This document shows positions 5,925 through 14,517 of a DNA stretch of 18,009 bases, piece by piece. The notes under the pieces are model-generated. The model was not told the origin of the DNA, ran no database searches, and saw only the letters and a program-made list of their open reading frames with translations. Numbering within the stretch: position 1 is the first letter of the stretch; each line of letters begins with the position of its first letter. Source of the stretch: Lachnoclostridium sp. UBA739 (GTDB lineage Bacteria; Bacillota_A; Clostridia; Lachnospirales; Lachnospiraceae); NCBI GenBank assembly GCA_002297865.1, contig DBKX01000207.1, forward strand, positions 10,234 through 28,242. The letters are read 5' to 3'. Both the position numbers and the translations under genes were made by a program.

Positions 5925-6607
5925 CTTCTTGCTCCTTGATACAAATCAATTATTAACTTAATTTCTCCTTTTCCCATTTTAAGCTTTTTCGCTATATCTG
6001 TAACGGAAAGTCCCTGTTCGTATAAACCAAGAATTTCTTCTCTTGTGTGAGCTTCTTTTTCCTTTTCCTGCTCAGTTAACTCAATCTCTCGATTCTTAGA
6101 TGCTGATTCTGCTTTTTTACTCGATGACTTCGATGCTGGCCCTCTTTTTTCTTCATGGCTCTGCTTTTGTTCTTCTATGGCATTTTGAGGCTTTTTGTTC
6201 TTTGCAATACTTTTATTTGCAGCCTGATTAACAGAAGCAACCAGTTCCTTAAGTTCTCGTTCTTTCTCGTTGAGCATGTTGTACAGGAAAATAACTTCTG
6301 AATGATTCTGGCTGATTTTCTCTAAAACACTATCTGAAAATTGATCGACTGCCATTATCTTTTCATTGGTTAAGCGATTCAATGCCTTTGTTGTTTCTTC
6401 CAGTGCAGCTTCTTTTGTTCGCTCAACATGAGAAATAATTGCCTGATCCAAATTTTCTTCATTCTTCTCAAGAAAAGTTTTCAGCACGTTTTCAGAAATA
6501 TCAAAATCCCCCTGTACACTTTTCCCATCTAGTTTTTCTGCTAACATAAAACTGAGGATCACACAAATGATCCCCAGGATAATTAATAATACATAAAATC
6601 CTTGCAT
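5921..6607 (-). CDS. SwrB-like membrane/coiled-coil protein of the flagellar operon
   Basis: This 228-residue protein has an N-terminal transmembrane segment at about 4-22 (FYVLLIILGIICVILSFML). A helical, probably coiled-coil region runs from about 40 to 130, followed by a Lys/Ser/Glu-rich linker. The C-terminal helix-turn-helix-like module of about 35 residues reads REEILGLYEQGLSVTDIAKKLKMGKGEIKLII. The architecture and C-terminal module match B. subtilis SwrB, which helps activate assembly of the flagellar export apparatus and basal body. The position between sigD and rpsB is also that of swrB. Sequence conservation in this family is low outside the C-terminal module, so orthology rests on position and layout. 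The ATG follows GGAGT and comes about 35 nt after the upstream small gene. Confidence 0.72.
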   Translation of the reverse strand: MQGFYVLLIILGIICVILSFMLAEKLDGKSVQGDFDISENVLKTFLEKNEENLDQAIISHVERTKEAALEETTKALNRLTNEKIMAVDQFSDSVLEKISQNHSEVIFLYNMLNEKERELKELVASVNQAANKSIAKNKKPQNAIEEQKQSHEEKRGPASKSSSKKAESASKNREIELTEQEKEKEAHTREEILGLYEQGLSVTDIAKKLKMGKGEIKLIIDLYQGARR

Positions 6608-6642
6608 TTTTCTACTCCAAAATTATACTTTATCATTCAGTT

Positions 6643-6957
6643 CTAAATCGAAATATCAAAGGAACTGCCATTCATTTTTGGCAGCCTTGACTTTGTTTCT
6701 TTCGGTTTCTCATTTTTCCGTTTTCGATTATCTTGATACTCATTTTGCCCCTTTTCCTTTGCATCAAATCGAAAACCATTTTCTTCTTTGTCTTTCGCAT
6801 GAACCGTTTTCTGCATGTTCCGGTTAACTTTATCTTGAAACTGCTGATTGGCTACATACTCGCCATTGGTAGCTCGATCCATATTGCTTTTCTGCAATTG
6901 TGATGTTTCCTGTGACTTTGGCGGCATCGTAAACACATCTATCGGCCTAATTGGCAT
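6643..6957 (-). CDS. Small polar protein of unknown function in the flagellar operon
   Basis: This 104-residue protein has no membrane segment or signal peptide. It is very hydrophilic, rich in Asn, Gln, Lys and Glu, and probably largely disordered. It starts MPIRPIDVFTMPPKSQETSQ and ends in RLPKMNGSSFDISI. I recall similar short proteins beginning MPIRP beside SwrB-like genes in clostridial flagellar operons, but know no function for them. The ATG has a good Shine-Dalgarno (AAAAAGGAAG), and the gene lies 19 nt after fapA and 35 nt before the SwrB-like gene, so it is a real operon member. The short conserved ends around a low-complexity middle suggest a protein-binding peptide. Confidence 0.7.
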   Translation of the reverse strand: MPIRPIDVFTMPPKSQETSQLQKSNMDRATNGEYVANQQFQDKVNRNMQKTVHAKDKEENGFRFDAKEKGQNEYQDNRKRKNEKPKETKSRLPKMNGSSFDISI

Positions 6958-6976
6958 ACAACCACTTCCTTTTTAT

Positions 6977-8575
6977 TTATAAGAAACTGCTTTTCACTTC
7001 CCCATCACATTTAAAGTAACGACAATGATGTTCTTCTGTTCGGATAAAATAAACCAGATTTGATATCATAAGCTTTACTCCTGGATAAATCATATTTTGG
7101 ACTTCAATTGTCCCTTTATTTACCTCATCCAGCGCTTCTTTTAATGTTAAATACTCGTCTAGCAATTGTTCCATTTCTTCCTCATAAGCCTTTAATTTAA
7201 CTGGGATTGCTTTTATGAATACAATTTTATCTGCTGGAAGTTTTGCACCTTGCATTACCTTTTTCTTTAATAGCTGGAATGCCTGCTCCAATTGATTCTG
7301 CTCTTTCTTAAGTTCATCAATTCTCTTTTCAACCTCATGATAGCGTTCACTCATTACAGGATCAATACCCACTTCGAGCACAGTAGCAGTTCCCATTGTG
7401 GAACCTGCAATCTTAAGCGAGATATTTGCCCCCGCCTTTAACTCACCACCTGTAACTAACCCTCTTTTTCCTCCGACAATAATTTCATTCTTTGCCTCTA
7501 TTTTGCTATGTAAGATAGCCTCAGTTGAAATTGTTGCGCCAGACTTTACGGTTGAATTTTCGATGAATTTTGTAATAATATTTCCATTTGCCTGCAAAAC
7601 GCCTCGATTCATTCCTTGAATTCCACGTTTTAGAACAATTTCCCCTTCTGCTATCAACGTAGCACCTTCTACAACTCCATTTACAATAATATTACCTTTT
7701 GCTCGAACAGTGTATCCCGTTCTCACATTTCCTCTAACTAGGACATTTCCATCGTAATCAATGTCTCCTGTTGATGCATCTACATCGGCCGCAACCTCAA
7801 ACACATCTGAGACAAAGACTTTATCATCTACCAACGTGACATGACCAGAAACTGCACTGTATAACTCTAGTCCGTCATCTGACAGTTTTGTATATTGTGT
7901 TTTTTTCAAAACTTTGGCTTTCACTCGTTTCGGCATGATACTCGCACCCATAATATCAGTTCCAGGCTTGCCTCTATCTGCTACTGTTAAGCGTGCAAGT
8001 AATTCACCTTCTTTTACTTTACTCATGTTATCCAATCGATGGAAATCTACACTTCCATCTTCATTTAGTTTTGGTTTCGATGTTATTTCTGTATTAAAAA
8101 AATATTCAATAACAGCATCTTTTCCCTCTATTGGCAATGTAGCCTTAGCCACATAAATATTCGTGCAGTAAACTCGATTACTTAAAAACTGATCTATATT
8201 CTCTTCCACAATGCCATATACAATACCTTTACGTTTTATTTCATCAATAATATCTTTCTTTTCTAACAATTTTCCATTGGTTGATGGTGGATAAAAACGC
8301 ACCGCACCAACTAGACGACTCTTATCATGAAAAACTTCTAGGCGTTCAGAAATTGCCCAGCAAACCTTATCCGAAATTTTTACTTCATGCACATTATCAC
8401 TGTACAAATAGCTATTAACATCAGTAAGTTTATATTCTTTTACACCACAATTATCTAAATACTTTTTAATTTCCTCAATTTTAATTCTTTCTCCACTTCC
8501 AACTGGTGGGAAAATTTTTAAATATGTGCCGTCTTCTTTCTGCACTACTTGAAAATAACCACTTTTATTATTCAT
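6977..8575 (-). CDS. fapA: FapA-family protein (DUF342), polar organiser/flagellar assembly protein A
   Basis: This 532-residue protein has the FapA layout. An N-terminal region of about 75 residues comes first. The DUF342 domain follows at about 80-260, with the recognisable run GELLARLTVADRGKPGTDIMG (about 190-210). A right-handed beta-helix built of short Gly/Val/Ile repeats lies at about 270-400 (GNVLVRGNVRTGY, GNIIVNGVVEGA, GEIVLKRGIQGM and so on). A coiled coil spans about 405-490, and a short C-terminal domain ends at 532. FapA of Vibrio vulnificus affects flagellar assembly and glucose signalling; in Firmicutes its role is not settled. The ATG follows AGGTGAAGG. It lies 30 nt after sigD, which supports a flagellar or envelope role in this operon. 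Confidence 0.85.
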   Translation of the reverse strand: MNNKSGYFQVVQKEDGTYLKIFPPVGSGERIKIEEIKKYLDNCGVKEYKLTDVNSYLYSDNVHEVKISDKVCWAISERLEVFHDKSRLVGAVRFYPPSTNGKLLEKKDIIDEIKRKGIVYGIVEENIDQFLSNRVYCTNIYVAKATLPIEGKDAVIEYFFNTEITSKPKLNEDGSVDFHRLDNMSKVKEGELLARLTVADRGKPGTDIMGASIMPKRVKAKVLKKTQYTKLSDDGLELYSAVSGHVTLVDDKVFVSDVFEVAADVDASTGDIDYDGNVLVRGNVRTGYTVRAKGNIIVNGVVEGATLIAEGEIVLKRGIQGMNRGVLQANGNIITKFIENSTVKSGATISTEAILHSKIEAKNEIIVGGKRGLVTGGELKAGANISLKIAGSTMGTATVLEVGIDPVMSERYHEVEKRIDELKKEQNQLEQAFQLLKKKVMQGAKLPADKIVFIKAIPVKLKAYEEEMEQLLDEYLTLKEALDEVNKGTIEVQNMIYPGVKLMISNLVYFIRTEEHHCRYFKCDGEVKSSFL

Positions 8576-8605
8576 ACCTTCACCTGCTAACTCGCTTAAT
8601 TGCCT

Positions 8606-9361
8606 TTAAAAAAAATCTTTGTTTCCTAACTTCTTCTTCATCTTCTGCAGTGCTTTTGTATGCAGCTGAGAGATACGCGATTCTGAAACTTCTAATATAT
8701 GGCTTATCTCCTTTAATGTCAGTTCTTCGAAGTAATATAAAATGATAACCTTTCTTTCATTTTCAGTTAACGTCTCTAATACTTCCACTAAAATCTGCTT
8801 CATTTCTTGCTTTTCAAACACCTTTTCTGGCTGTTCGAAATGTGAACTTGAATTTGCAGGCTGCTGTATCTCAGACCCTTGCTCCAAAAATTCATCCAGT
8901 GAAACCAGATTTGTAATCTTCATCTGACTCTGCCATTTTTCATATTCTTCTACCGTAATTTCTAGTTCGCTAGCAATTTCCTCATCTGTAGCTCTACGTC
9001 CGTTATACGTTTCAAGCTTCTGCATTGCTTGATTAATCTTCTTTTGTTTCTGTCTCAGCGTACGAGGAATCCAATCCATTTTTCTTATCTGATCCAAAAT
9101 GGAACCTCTGATTCGAAGACTTGCATATGTTTCAAATTTAATTCCTTTAAAACAATCAAATTTATCAATAGCATCTATAAGACCAAATGTCCCGTAACCA
9201 ATTAAATCATCCTGTTCAACGGCATAACCAAGATACATATTAAGCCTGCCTGCAACTATTTTCACCAAGTTTGCATATTCAATGATTAACTGTTCCCTGA
9301 TTGATGGTTCTTTGCTCTTAGAATACTGCTCCCATAATTTTAATCTTTCCTCTTCGGTCAT
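8606..9361 (-). CDS. sigD: Flagellar sigma factor sigma-D/FliA (sigma-28 family)
   Basis: This 251-residue group 3 sigma factor directs RNA polymerase to late flagellar, chemotaxis and motility promoters. Sigma region 2 lies at about 25-95 (LVKIVAGRLNMYLGY, DDLIGYGTFGLIDAIDKFD, FETYASLRIRGSILDQIRKM), followed by the FliA/WhiG hallmark DWIPR (96-100). Region 3 is at about 105-150. Region 4 with its helix-turn-helix is at about 190-245 (LTLKEISHILEVSESRISQLHTKAL). The start has AGGAGGG upstream. No anti-sigma factor (flgM) is in the window; in related organisms it lies elsewhere. Placement after the che genes matches B. subtilis sigD, where position far down the long operon affects expression. 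Confidence 0.95.
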   Translation of the reverse strand: MTEEERLKLWEQYSKSKEPSIREQLIIEYANLVKIVAGRLNMYLGYAVEQDDLIGYGTFGLIDAIDKFDCFKGIKFETYASLRIRGSILDQIRKMDWIPRTLRQKQKKINQAMQKLETYNGRRATDEEIASELEITVEEYEKWQSQMKITNLVSLDEFLEQGSEIQQPANSSSHFEQPEKVFEKQEMKQILVEVLETLTENERKVIILYYFEELTLKEISHILEVSESRISQLHTKALQKMKKKLGNKDFF

Positions 9362-9379
9362 GATACCCTCCTATAACAA

Positions 9380-9688
9380 TTATAGTCTGTTTTTGTCATT
9401 TATGTCGGGACTATTTTCAACATCTGCCGACCCATCCTCAAAATTTTTCTCTGAGTCATTAGAAGCATCTTCTTCATCCACTTGTTGGAGATTTTTATTT
9501 TCCTTCAAATCCTTTAATATTTTTTCTATAAAGAATTTTGCAACAAGACCAATTACATAGAAAAGAATCAGCACCACTAACAAAGTAATTAAACTCTTAA
9601 CAATATCTTGATTCTGCACAATGCTGACAATACATGTGACAGCACCTGCAATTAACATTACTCCTGCTGGAATATATCTTGTTCTCAT
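9380..9688 (-). CDS. Small two-helix membrane protein of unknown function between cheD and sigD
   Basis: This 102-residue protein has two predicted transmembrane helices, at about 5-24 (YIPAGVMLIAGAVTCIVSIV) and about 33-53 (LITLLVVLILFYVIGLVAKFF). Then comes a short Lys-rich stretch and a strongly acidic tail of about 35 residues rich in Asp, Glu and Asn. I do not recognise a named family. AGGAG precedes the ATG, with 33 nt after cheD and 18 nt before sigD, so it is a bona fide operon member. The layout fits a small membrane adaptor with a cytosolic acidic arm, but no function should be assigned. Confidence 0.72.
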   Translation of the reverse strand: MRTRYIPAGVMLIAGAVTCIVSIVQNQDIVKSLITLLVVLILFYVIGLVAKFFIEKILKDLKENKNLQQVDEEDASNDSEKNFEDGSADVENSPDINDKNRL

Positions 9689-9721
9689 AATATGAACTCC
9701 TGTCTCATATTTTCCTAATAA

Positions 9722-10207
9722 CTAAATAACTCGAACTTCTTTCCCTACTGCTTTAACAATTAATTCATTGGTTTCTGGATAAAACTCGATTGTTCTACCA
9801 TAGTTACATCCGGTGTCCTCTGCAACAATACGTATACCAAGCATTTTTAATAATGCCTTTGTAGCCTCTACATTCCGTTCTCCAATTCGAAGCATATCAT
9901 TATTAGATCGAAATGCGAACATTTGTGCACCACCTGCAATTTTTGCCAGTAAGTTGTGTCGGCTAGCTCCTGCTCTTTCCAGCTCCTTTAATAAAAGTTC
10001 GATGCCTGTATCAGCAAATTTTGCTTTATTTTCATTCATCTTTACCTTAGTACTATCAGGCAGCATGATATGTGCCAATCCTGCAATTTTTTTGACTGGG
10101 TCATAGAGGATAATTCCTACACATGACCCAAGTCCAAGTGTCGTTATTGCATCTGGAGCGGTACATATATTAAGGTCAGCCATACCTACCCTAATCATTT
10201 CACTCAT
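9722..10207 (-). CDS. cheD: Chemotaxis receptor glutamine deamidase CheD
   Basis: CheD (161 residues) deamidates glutamines on methyl-accepting chemoreceptors and in Bacillus-type systems is controlled by CheC. The catalytic Cys29 sits in GLGSCVG, and His46 in LAHIMLP. The conserved KIAGGAQMF is at about 89-97 and EDTGCNYGR at about 129-137. Length is normal. The start ATG is preceded by AGGAGAGAG; a second in-frame ATG three codons later is possible. It follows cheC by 9 nt, as expected for a complex-forming pair. Confidence 0.95.
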   Translation of the reverse strand: MSEMIRVGMADLNICTAPDAITTLGLGSCVGIILYDPVKKIAGLAHIMLPDSTKVKMNENKAKFADTGIELLLKELERAGASRHNLLAKIAGGAQMFAFRSNNDMLRIGERNVEATKALLKMLGIRIVAEDTGCNYGRTIEFYPETNELIVKAVGKEVRVI

Positions 10208-10216
10208 AACTCTCTC

Positions 10217-10837
10217 CTATAATCCTAATGATGACATTATTTTTTCATAAGAGTTTATCGACGGTATTAAGATAAAGTATCCATTTACTTCTTTTTCCGC
10301 TTCGCCAAACTGGCTTTGAATCAGCAATGCCTTATCTCCAACTTTTCCAAACTCAATAGCTGGAACACTAAGGATTGCACCAGCCATATCAATAGACAAA
10401 TATGGAACGGAAGACGTAATGGTCATATTCGTCAACTGAGATAGTGAGGATAAATACGCACCCGCAATGATGTTACCTATTTCCTGGAGGGCAGATAAAT
10501 CCATCTCTGAAAAGTCCTCTACATCCTTTTTCGCATCAAGGTTCATAAGCATATTCACAATGTGCCTTGCGGAGATTTTATCCATCATAAACATCATCGT
10601 TCCATCAATATCCCCTTCCAGCGTTAGTAAAATTCCTACAACAAGGCTTTCAGCACCACCTACAATGTCTGATAACTCTTTAAACTCGAGTAATTCTACT
10701 TTAGGTACTTTCATGTCGATTTTAACATTTACCATTTGGGACAATGCTGTTGTAGCATTCCCTGCACCAATATTTCCAATTTCACGTAAAACATCATATT
10801 CCATAGAACCGATATTTTCCAAATTCAACTTAGACAC
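10217..10837 (-). CDS. cheC: CheY-P phosphatase CheC
   Basis: CheC (206 residues) dephosphorylates CheY-P and binds CheD, linking adaptation to signalling. It has two active-site helices with the Glu-x2-Asn signature: LREIGNIGAGNATTALS (Glu19, Asn22) and LSALQEIGNIIAGAYLSSLS (Glu119, Asn122). Both are intact, so the protein should have two functional sites as in B. subtilis CheC rather than the single site of some FliY/CheX forms. The start is GTG at 10837 with AAAGAGGTGAGA upstream; that Shine-Dalgarno overlaps the end of cheW. Confidence 0.95.
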   Translation of the reverse strand: MSKLNLENIGSMEYDVLREIGNIGAGNATTALSQMVNVKIDMKVPKVELLEFKELSDIVGGAESLVVGILLTLEGDIDGTMMFMMDKISARHIVNMLMNLDAKKDVEDFSEMDLSALQEIGNIIAGAYLSSLSQLTNMTITSSVPYLSIDMAGAILSVPAIEFGKVGDKALLIQSQFGEAEKEVNGYFILIPSINSYEKIMSSLGL

Positions 10838-10849
10838 TGTCTCACCTCT

Positions 10850-11311
10850 TTATTGAGCTTCCTTTTCAACGATTACACCGGCAATGTTTAATAAGGATAT
10901 CAAACTGTCTCCATGTTTTCCAATTCCACTCAAATATCCAGTCTTATCGTCATTGCCGTCATAATTAGGCTTTTCAATACAGTCTTCATCTAATGTTACA
11001 ACTTCTTTGACTTCATCTACAATGATACCAACTGCATATTGCGCTTCTAATTTGATAATAATAATTCTAGTTGCATTAGAATACTCATCGGCTTCTAAAC
11101 CAAATTTTAAACGTAAACTCATTACAGGAATAATTTCGCCACGCAAATTAATAACACCTTTGAAATAATGCTGTGCTTTTGGTACACGTGTTATTCTCTG
11201 CATTCTAACGATATTGTCTACATATTTTATATCAATTCCATATTGTTCCGTTCCAAGTCTTACAACGATATATTGTTTTCCTTCAACCGTATTCACTTTA
11301 TTTGTATCCAT
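10850..11311 (-). CDS. cheW: Chemotaxis coupling protein CheW
   Basis: CheW (153 residues) bridges chemoreceptors and CheA. It contains a single CheW domain with QYIVVRLGTEQYGIDI at the N-terminus, the conserved VINLRGEIIPVMSLR at about 69-83, and IGIIVDEV-like VGIIVDEVKEVV. A full-strength Shine-Dalgarno AGGAGGTGA precedes the ATG. It lies 13 nt after cheA. Confidence 0.96.
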   Translation of the reverse strand: MDTNKVNTVEGKQYIVVRLGTEQYGIDIKYVDNIVRMQRITRVPKAQHYFKGVINLRGEIIPVMSLRLKFGLEADEYSNATRIIIIKLEAQYAVGIIVDEVKEVVTLDEDCIEKPNYDGNDDKTGYLSGIGKHGDSLISLLNIAGVIVEKEAQ

Positions 11312-11324
11312 AAAATGTCACCTC

Positions 11325-13412
11325 CTAAACTAATGCATTTGCATCAATGATTAATGCAACTTCACCATCACCAAGAATTGTTGCACCACTGATAATCTTA
11401 TTATTATTAATATATTTACCAATGGACTTAATAACTATTTCCTGCTGTCCAATTAAATTATCTACAACAAGACCTGCAAGTTTATCGCCTTTTGCTACAA
11501 TGACAACAGTAAGGCTTTCTGGCTCTGTCTCAGATGGTTCTACATCCAATACATTACGGAGACGGATTAGTGGAATTACTTTATCTCGTAAGTTAATTAC
11601 TTCTCTTTGCTGTACATGTTTTATTTCATTAACTGGAATATCCTCAATTGTCTGAATGCTTCCTAAGGCAATTGCGTATTTTTCATTACCTAACTCAACC
11701 ATTAATGCCTGGATAATAGCTAGTGTTAATGGTAAACGGATAATGAAGTTGCTTCCTTCGCCAAGAACAGTTCTACACTCAATATCTCCACCAAGACCTT
11801 CAATCTTATTCTTAACAACATCAAGACCAACACCACGTCCAGATACATCAGAGATTTTCTCTGCGGTAGAAAAACTTGGACGGAATAATAAGTCAATCAC
11901 ATCCTGGTCTGTCATAGTTTCTGCCTGTTCAGGAGTTACAGTGCCTTTTTCAATTGCTTTATTTTTAACCTTTTCAATATTGATACCGCCACCATCATCT
12001 CTTACTTCGATGACTACGTTGTTACCATCTTGATAAGCATTTAAGAAGATAGAACCAACTTCTGGTTTCCCTACTGCAACACGTTCTTCATTACTTTCAA
12101 GTCCATGGTCAGCCGCATTTCTTAACAAATGCATCAATGGATCACCAATTTCATCAATGACTGTTCTATCTAACTCTGTATCTTCACCAGTCATATATAA
12201 TTCCATTTTTTTATGCAGCTTTTTATTTAAATCACGAATCATACGTGGGAATTTGTTTACTACACTTTCAATTGGCATCATTCGAACTTTCATTACAGAC
12301 TCATGTAAGTTTGTAGTTACTCGCTCTAAGTATTCAATCTGTTCGTTGAAACTTGCATCATTTCGATTTTCACCATCTGAAGCACCAATTGAAACTAAAC
12401 CATTTTTTGCAATGATTAACTCACTTACAAGATTCATTAAAACGTCTAGTTTTTCGATATCTACACGTACGGAACGATTGACAACTGGTTTTCCACTTTG
12501 TTTACCTTGCACACCAGCAGCTTTTTCTTTTTTCGTATCTGCCTTTTTCGCAGTTTTAACAGTTTCTTCTTTTGAAGCAACCTTTTCCTCTGTACTTGGT
12601 TCTTCTACAGTCTCAAACGAAACTGTTCCAATTCCTAAATTTTTAATTTCAGAAACACTCATAACAGCATTCTTTACTTCTTCCATACTGCTATGAGTTA
12701 ATAAAACAAGGCTAAAGTCTAAATCAAATTTTTCATCTTCAATGTCCTGTACATCAGGAACGGATTTAATGATTTCTCCGATTTCCTCTAATGCCTTAAA
12801 TACTAAGAAGGCACGTGCTGCTTTTAATAAACAGCTATCAGCTATTTCTACTGTTAGACCAAATACATTCTGCCCTTCCTCAACAGCTTTTGTCATAGCG
12901 TGTCTTTCATAATCTGCAAAAGTTAAATCTTTGTATTTTTCTAATAACTTTGATTCTTCCATAGGCGCTGCTTCTTTTGCTGCATTGGAATCATTTGCTT
13001 TTGCATCCTCTTTCTTCTCTGTACCAAGTCCTTCGCTCAACACATTATTAAGTGCATCAATGATATCTTGGTGGTCATCAGTTCCTTCATCAGCAGTTTC
13101 CTGAATATTAGTTAAATAAGATTCAAGCGCATCCAGACCTTGAAAAAGTGTATCTACAAGATAAGCTGTAACATTCATTTTTCCATTACGAATCTCAGAA
13201 AATACATTTTCCATGTCATGTGTTAAACGTTGCATACGTTTGTATCCCATGGTACCTGCCATACCTTTAAGAGAATGGGCAGCACGAAAAATCTCATTAA
13301 TTGTATCTGTATTGTCTGGCTCTTTTTCAAGAATCAAAAGCTGCTCATTTAAGCTTTGTAAATGCTCTGTTGTTTCATCAATAAAAATCTCTAAATATTG
13401 GCTTACATCCAT
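11325..13412 (-). CDS. cheA: Chemotaxis histidine kinase CheA
   Basis: CheA is the autophosphorylating kinase that feeds CheY and CheB. The start is best at ATG 13412, giving 695 residues: it has GGGGGTG upstream and the protein begins MDVSQYLEIFIDET, the usual CheA start. An upstream in-frame ATG adds 11 unrelated residues inside cheB. The order is: Hpt/P1 with phospho-accepting His46 (AAHSLKG); P2 CheY/CheB-binding domain at about 155-262; a Glu/Lys-rich linker; P3 dimerisation at about 315-375; ATPase with N box LLRNAADHGLE (near 430), G1 DDGGG (472-476) and G2 GRGVG (525-529); and a CheW-like P5 to the end. All catalytic motifs look intact. cheB stops 1 nt before this start, so translation is coupled. 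Confidence 0.97.
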   Translation of the reverse strand: MDVSQYLEIFIDETTEHLQSLNEQLLILEKEPDNTDTINEIFRAAHSLKGMAGTMGYKRMQRLTHDMENVFSEIRNGKMNVTAYLVDTLFQGLDALESYLTNIQETADEGTDDHQDIIDALNNVLSEGLGTEKKEDAKANDSNAAKEAAPMEESKLLEKYKDLTFADYERHAMTKAVEEGQNVFGLTVEIADSCLLKAARAFLVFKALEEIGEIIKSVPDVQDIEDEKFDLDFSLVLLTHSSMEEVKNAVMSVSEIKNLGIGTVSFETVEEPSTEEKVASKEETVKTAKKADTKKEKAAGVQGKQSGKPVVNRSVRVDIEKLDVLMNLVSELIIAKNGLVSIGASDGENRNDASFNEQIEYLERVTTNLHESVMKVRMMPIESVVNKFPRMIRDLNKKLHKKMELYMTGEDTELDRTVIDEIGDPLMHLLRNAADHGLESNEERVAVGKPEVGSIFLNAYQDGNNVVIEVRDDGGGINIEKVKNKAIEKGTVTPEQAETMTDQDVIDLLFRPSFSTAEKISDVSGRGVGLDVVKNKIEGLGGDIECRTVLGEGSNFIIRLPLTLAIIQALMVELGNEKYAIALGSIQTIEDIPVNEIKHVQQREVINLRDKVIPLIRLRNVLDVEPSETEPESLTVVIVAKGDKLAGLVVDNLIGQQEIVIKSIGKYINNNKIISGATILGDGEVALIIDANALV

Positions 13413-13413
13413 T

Positions 13414-14517
13414 CTATTGCACCCCCACGTATTTCGTAATAGCATCTTTTATTTTATCTAGCGGTAAAACTTCATCAACCAAGCCTGCCGTGGCGATTGC
13501 TTTTGGCATACCATATACGGTTGAAGTTTCCATATCCTGTGCTATTACATATATATTTTTGGTTTCACTTAATGTTGAGATTCCTTTCGTTCCATCGCTA
13601 CCCATACCCGTTAAAACGACACAAACAATTTCGTCATAACAAGAATTCTTCAAAGAATCATACATATAATCTGCACAAGGTCTTAATCCACAGCGTGGTG
13701 GATCACTATCAAGAGAAATCATAGATTTAGAACCACTCGTATGAATTCGCATATGATTTCCACCTTTTGCAATGTACACCTTTCCTTGCTCCAGGATATC
13801 TCCAGCTTCTGCTTCTTTAACATCCAGCTCGCTCATTTCGTCCAGCCTTTCCGCTAAGGAATGAGTAAATCCCGCAGGCATATGTTGTACGATTAAAATT
13901 GGAGCATCTAAATTTTTTGGTAAATGTGGTATTACAGATTGCAATGCCTTAGGTCCTCCCGTCGAACATGCTAAAGCTATCAGCTTTTTGCCATTCTTAG
14001 ATGTACGTAAAGGCTTAATGACTTTCGAAGATTTTTTTTCAAGAACTGTTTCAACTAATCTAGTTGTTTTATGCTTTTGTATAGAATTACTGATTGTATC
14101 TTTCTTTTCTAACAGCGTGTTGTAAGTAGCGTATTGCAGTGTTTTCAATAACTTTACACGAAAAGAATCTGATTTTGTCTCATAGAGGCTTTCTGGTTTT
14201 GTAATAAAATCGAAAGCTCCTAGTTCTAGTGCTCGTATCGTTTCGTAAGCACCTTCTTTTGCAACGGTGCTTACGATGATAACTTTTGTCTTTATTCTAT
14301 GTTTCTTAATTTGTTCCATTAACTCTAAGCCATTCATCTTAGGCATATTAATGTCTAAAACGACAGCATCATACGAATTTTTAATTAAACAATCAAGACC
14401 CTCCAAGCCATTCACTGCTAAGTCAGCAACTTTAAATCTTGGATCACTATTTATTATATCAGATAGAACCCTTCTCATAAGTGCAGAGTCATCTATTATT
14501 AAAATATTTTTTTTCAA
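13414..14517 (-). CDS. cheB: Chemotaxis protein-glutamate methylesterase CheB
   Basis: CheB (367 residues) removes methyl groups from chemoreceptors after phosphorylation by CheA. The receiver domain (1-120) has the acidic pair at Asp9/Asp10 and the phospho-site Asp55 (VVLDINMPK), with Thr84 and Lys108 in expected places. The linker is Lys/Ser-rich (130-175). The methylesterase domain has the catalytic triad Ser185 (ACSTGGP), His212 (VQHMPAG) and Asp308 (TGMGSDG). The start is a TTG at 14517 immediately after the TAA of the PilZ gene. This places the first beta strand (KKNILIID) at the right position, and an AAAGGGA in the upstream gene can serve as Shine-Dalgarno. The TTG and tight coupling suggest translation set by the upstream gene. 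Confidence 0.95.
   Translation of the reverse strand: MKKNILIIDDSALMRRVLSDIINSDPRFKVADLAVNGLEGLDCLIKNSYDAVVLDINMPKMNGLELMEQIKKHRIKTKVIIVSTVAKEGAYETIRALELGAFDFITKPESLYETKSDSFRVKLLKTLQYATYNTLLEKKDTISNSIQKHKTTRLVETVLEKKSSKVIKPLRTSKNGKKLIALACSTGGPKALQSVIPHLPKNLDAPILIVQHMPAGFTHSLAERLDEMSELDVKEAEAGDILEQGKVYIAKGGNHMRIHTSGSKSMISLDSDPPRCGLRPCADYMYDSLKNSCYDEIVCVVLTGMGSDGTKGISTLSETKNIYVIAQDMETSTVYGMPKAIATAGLVDEVLPLDKIKDAITKYVGVQ

Noticed and set aside
12157..12696. 179-codon open frame on the plus strand
   Set aside because: It lies wholly inside cheA in antisense, has no recognisable protein pattern and reflects the codon bias of the opposite gene. The same holds for the other plus-strand frames in the window.
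13413..13445. Upstream in-frame ATG extending cheA by 11 residues
   Set aside because: The extension lies in the cheB coding end, lacks a proper Shine-Dalgarno and does not resemble CheA; the ATG at 13412 fits both.
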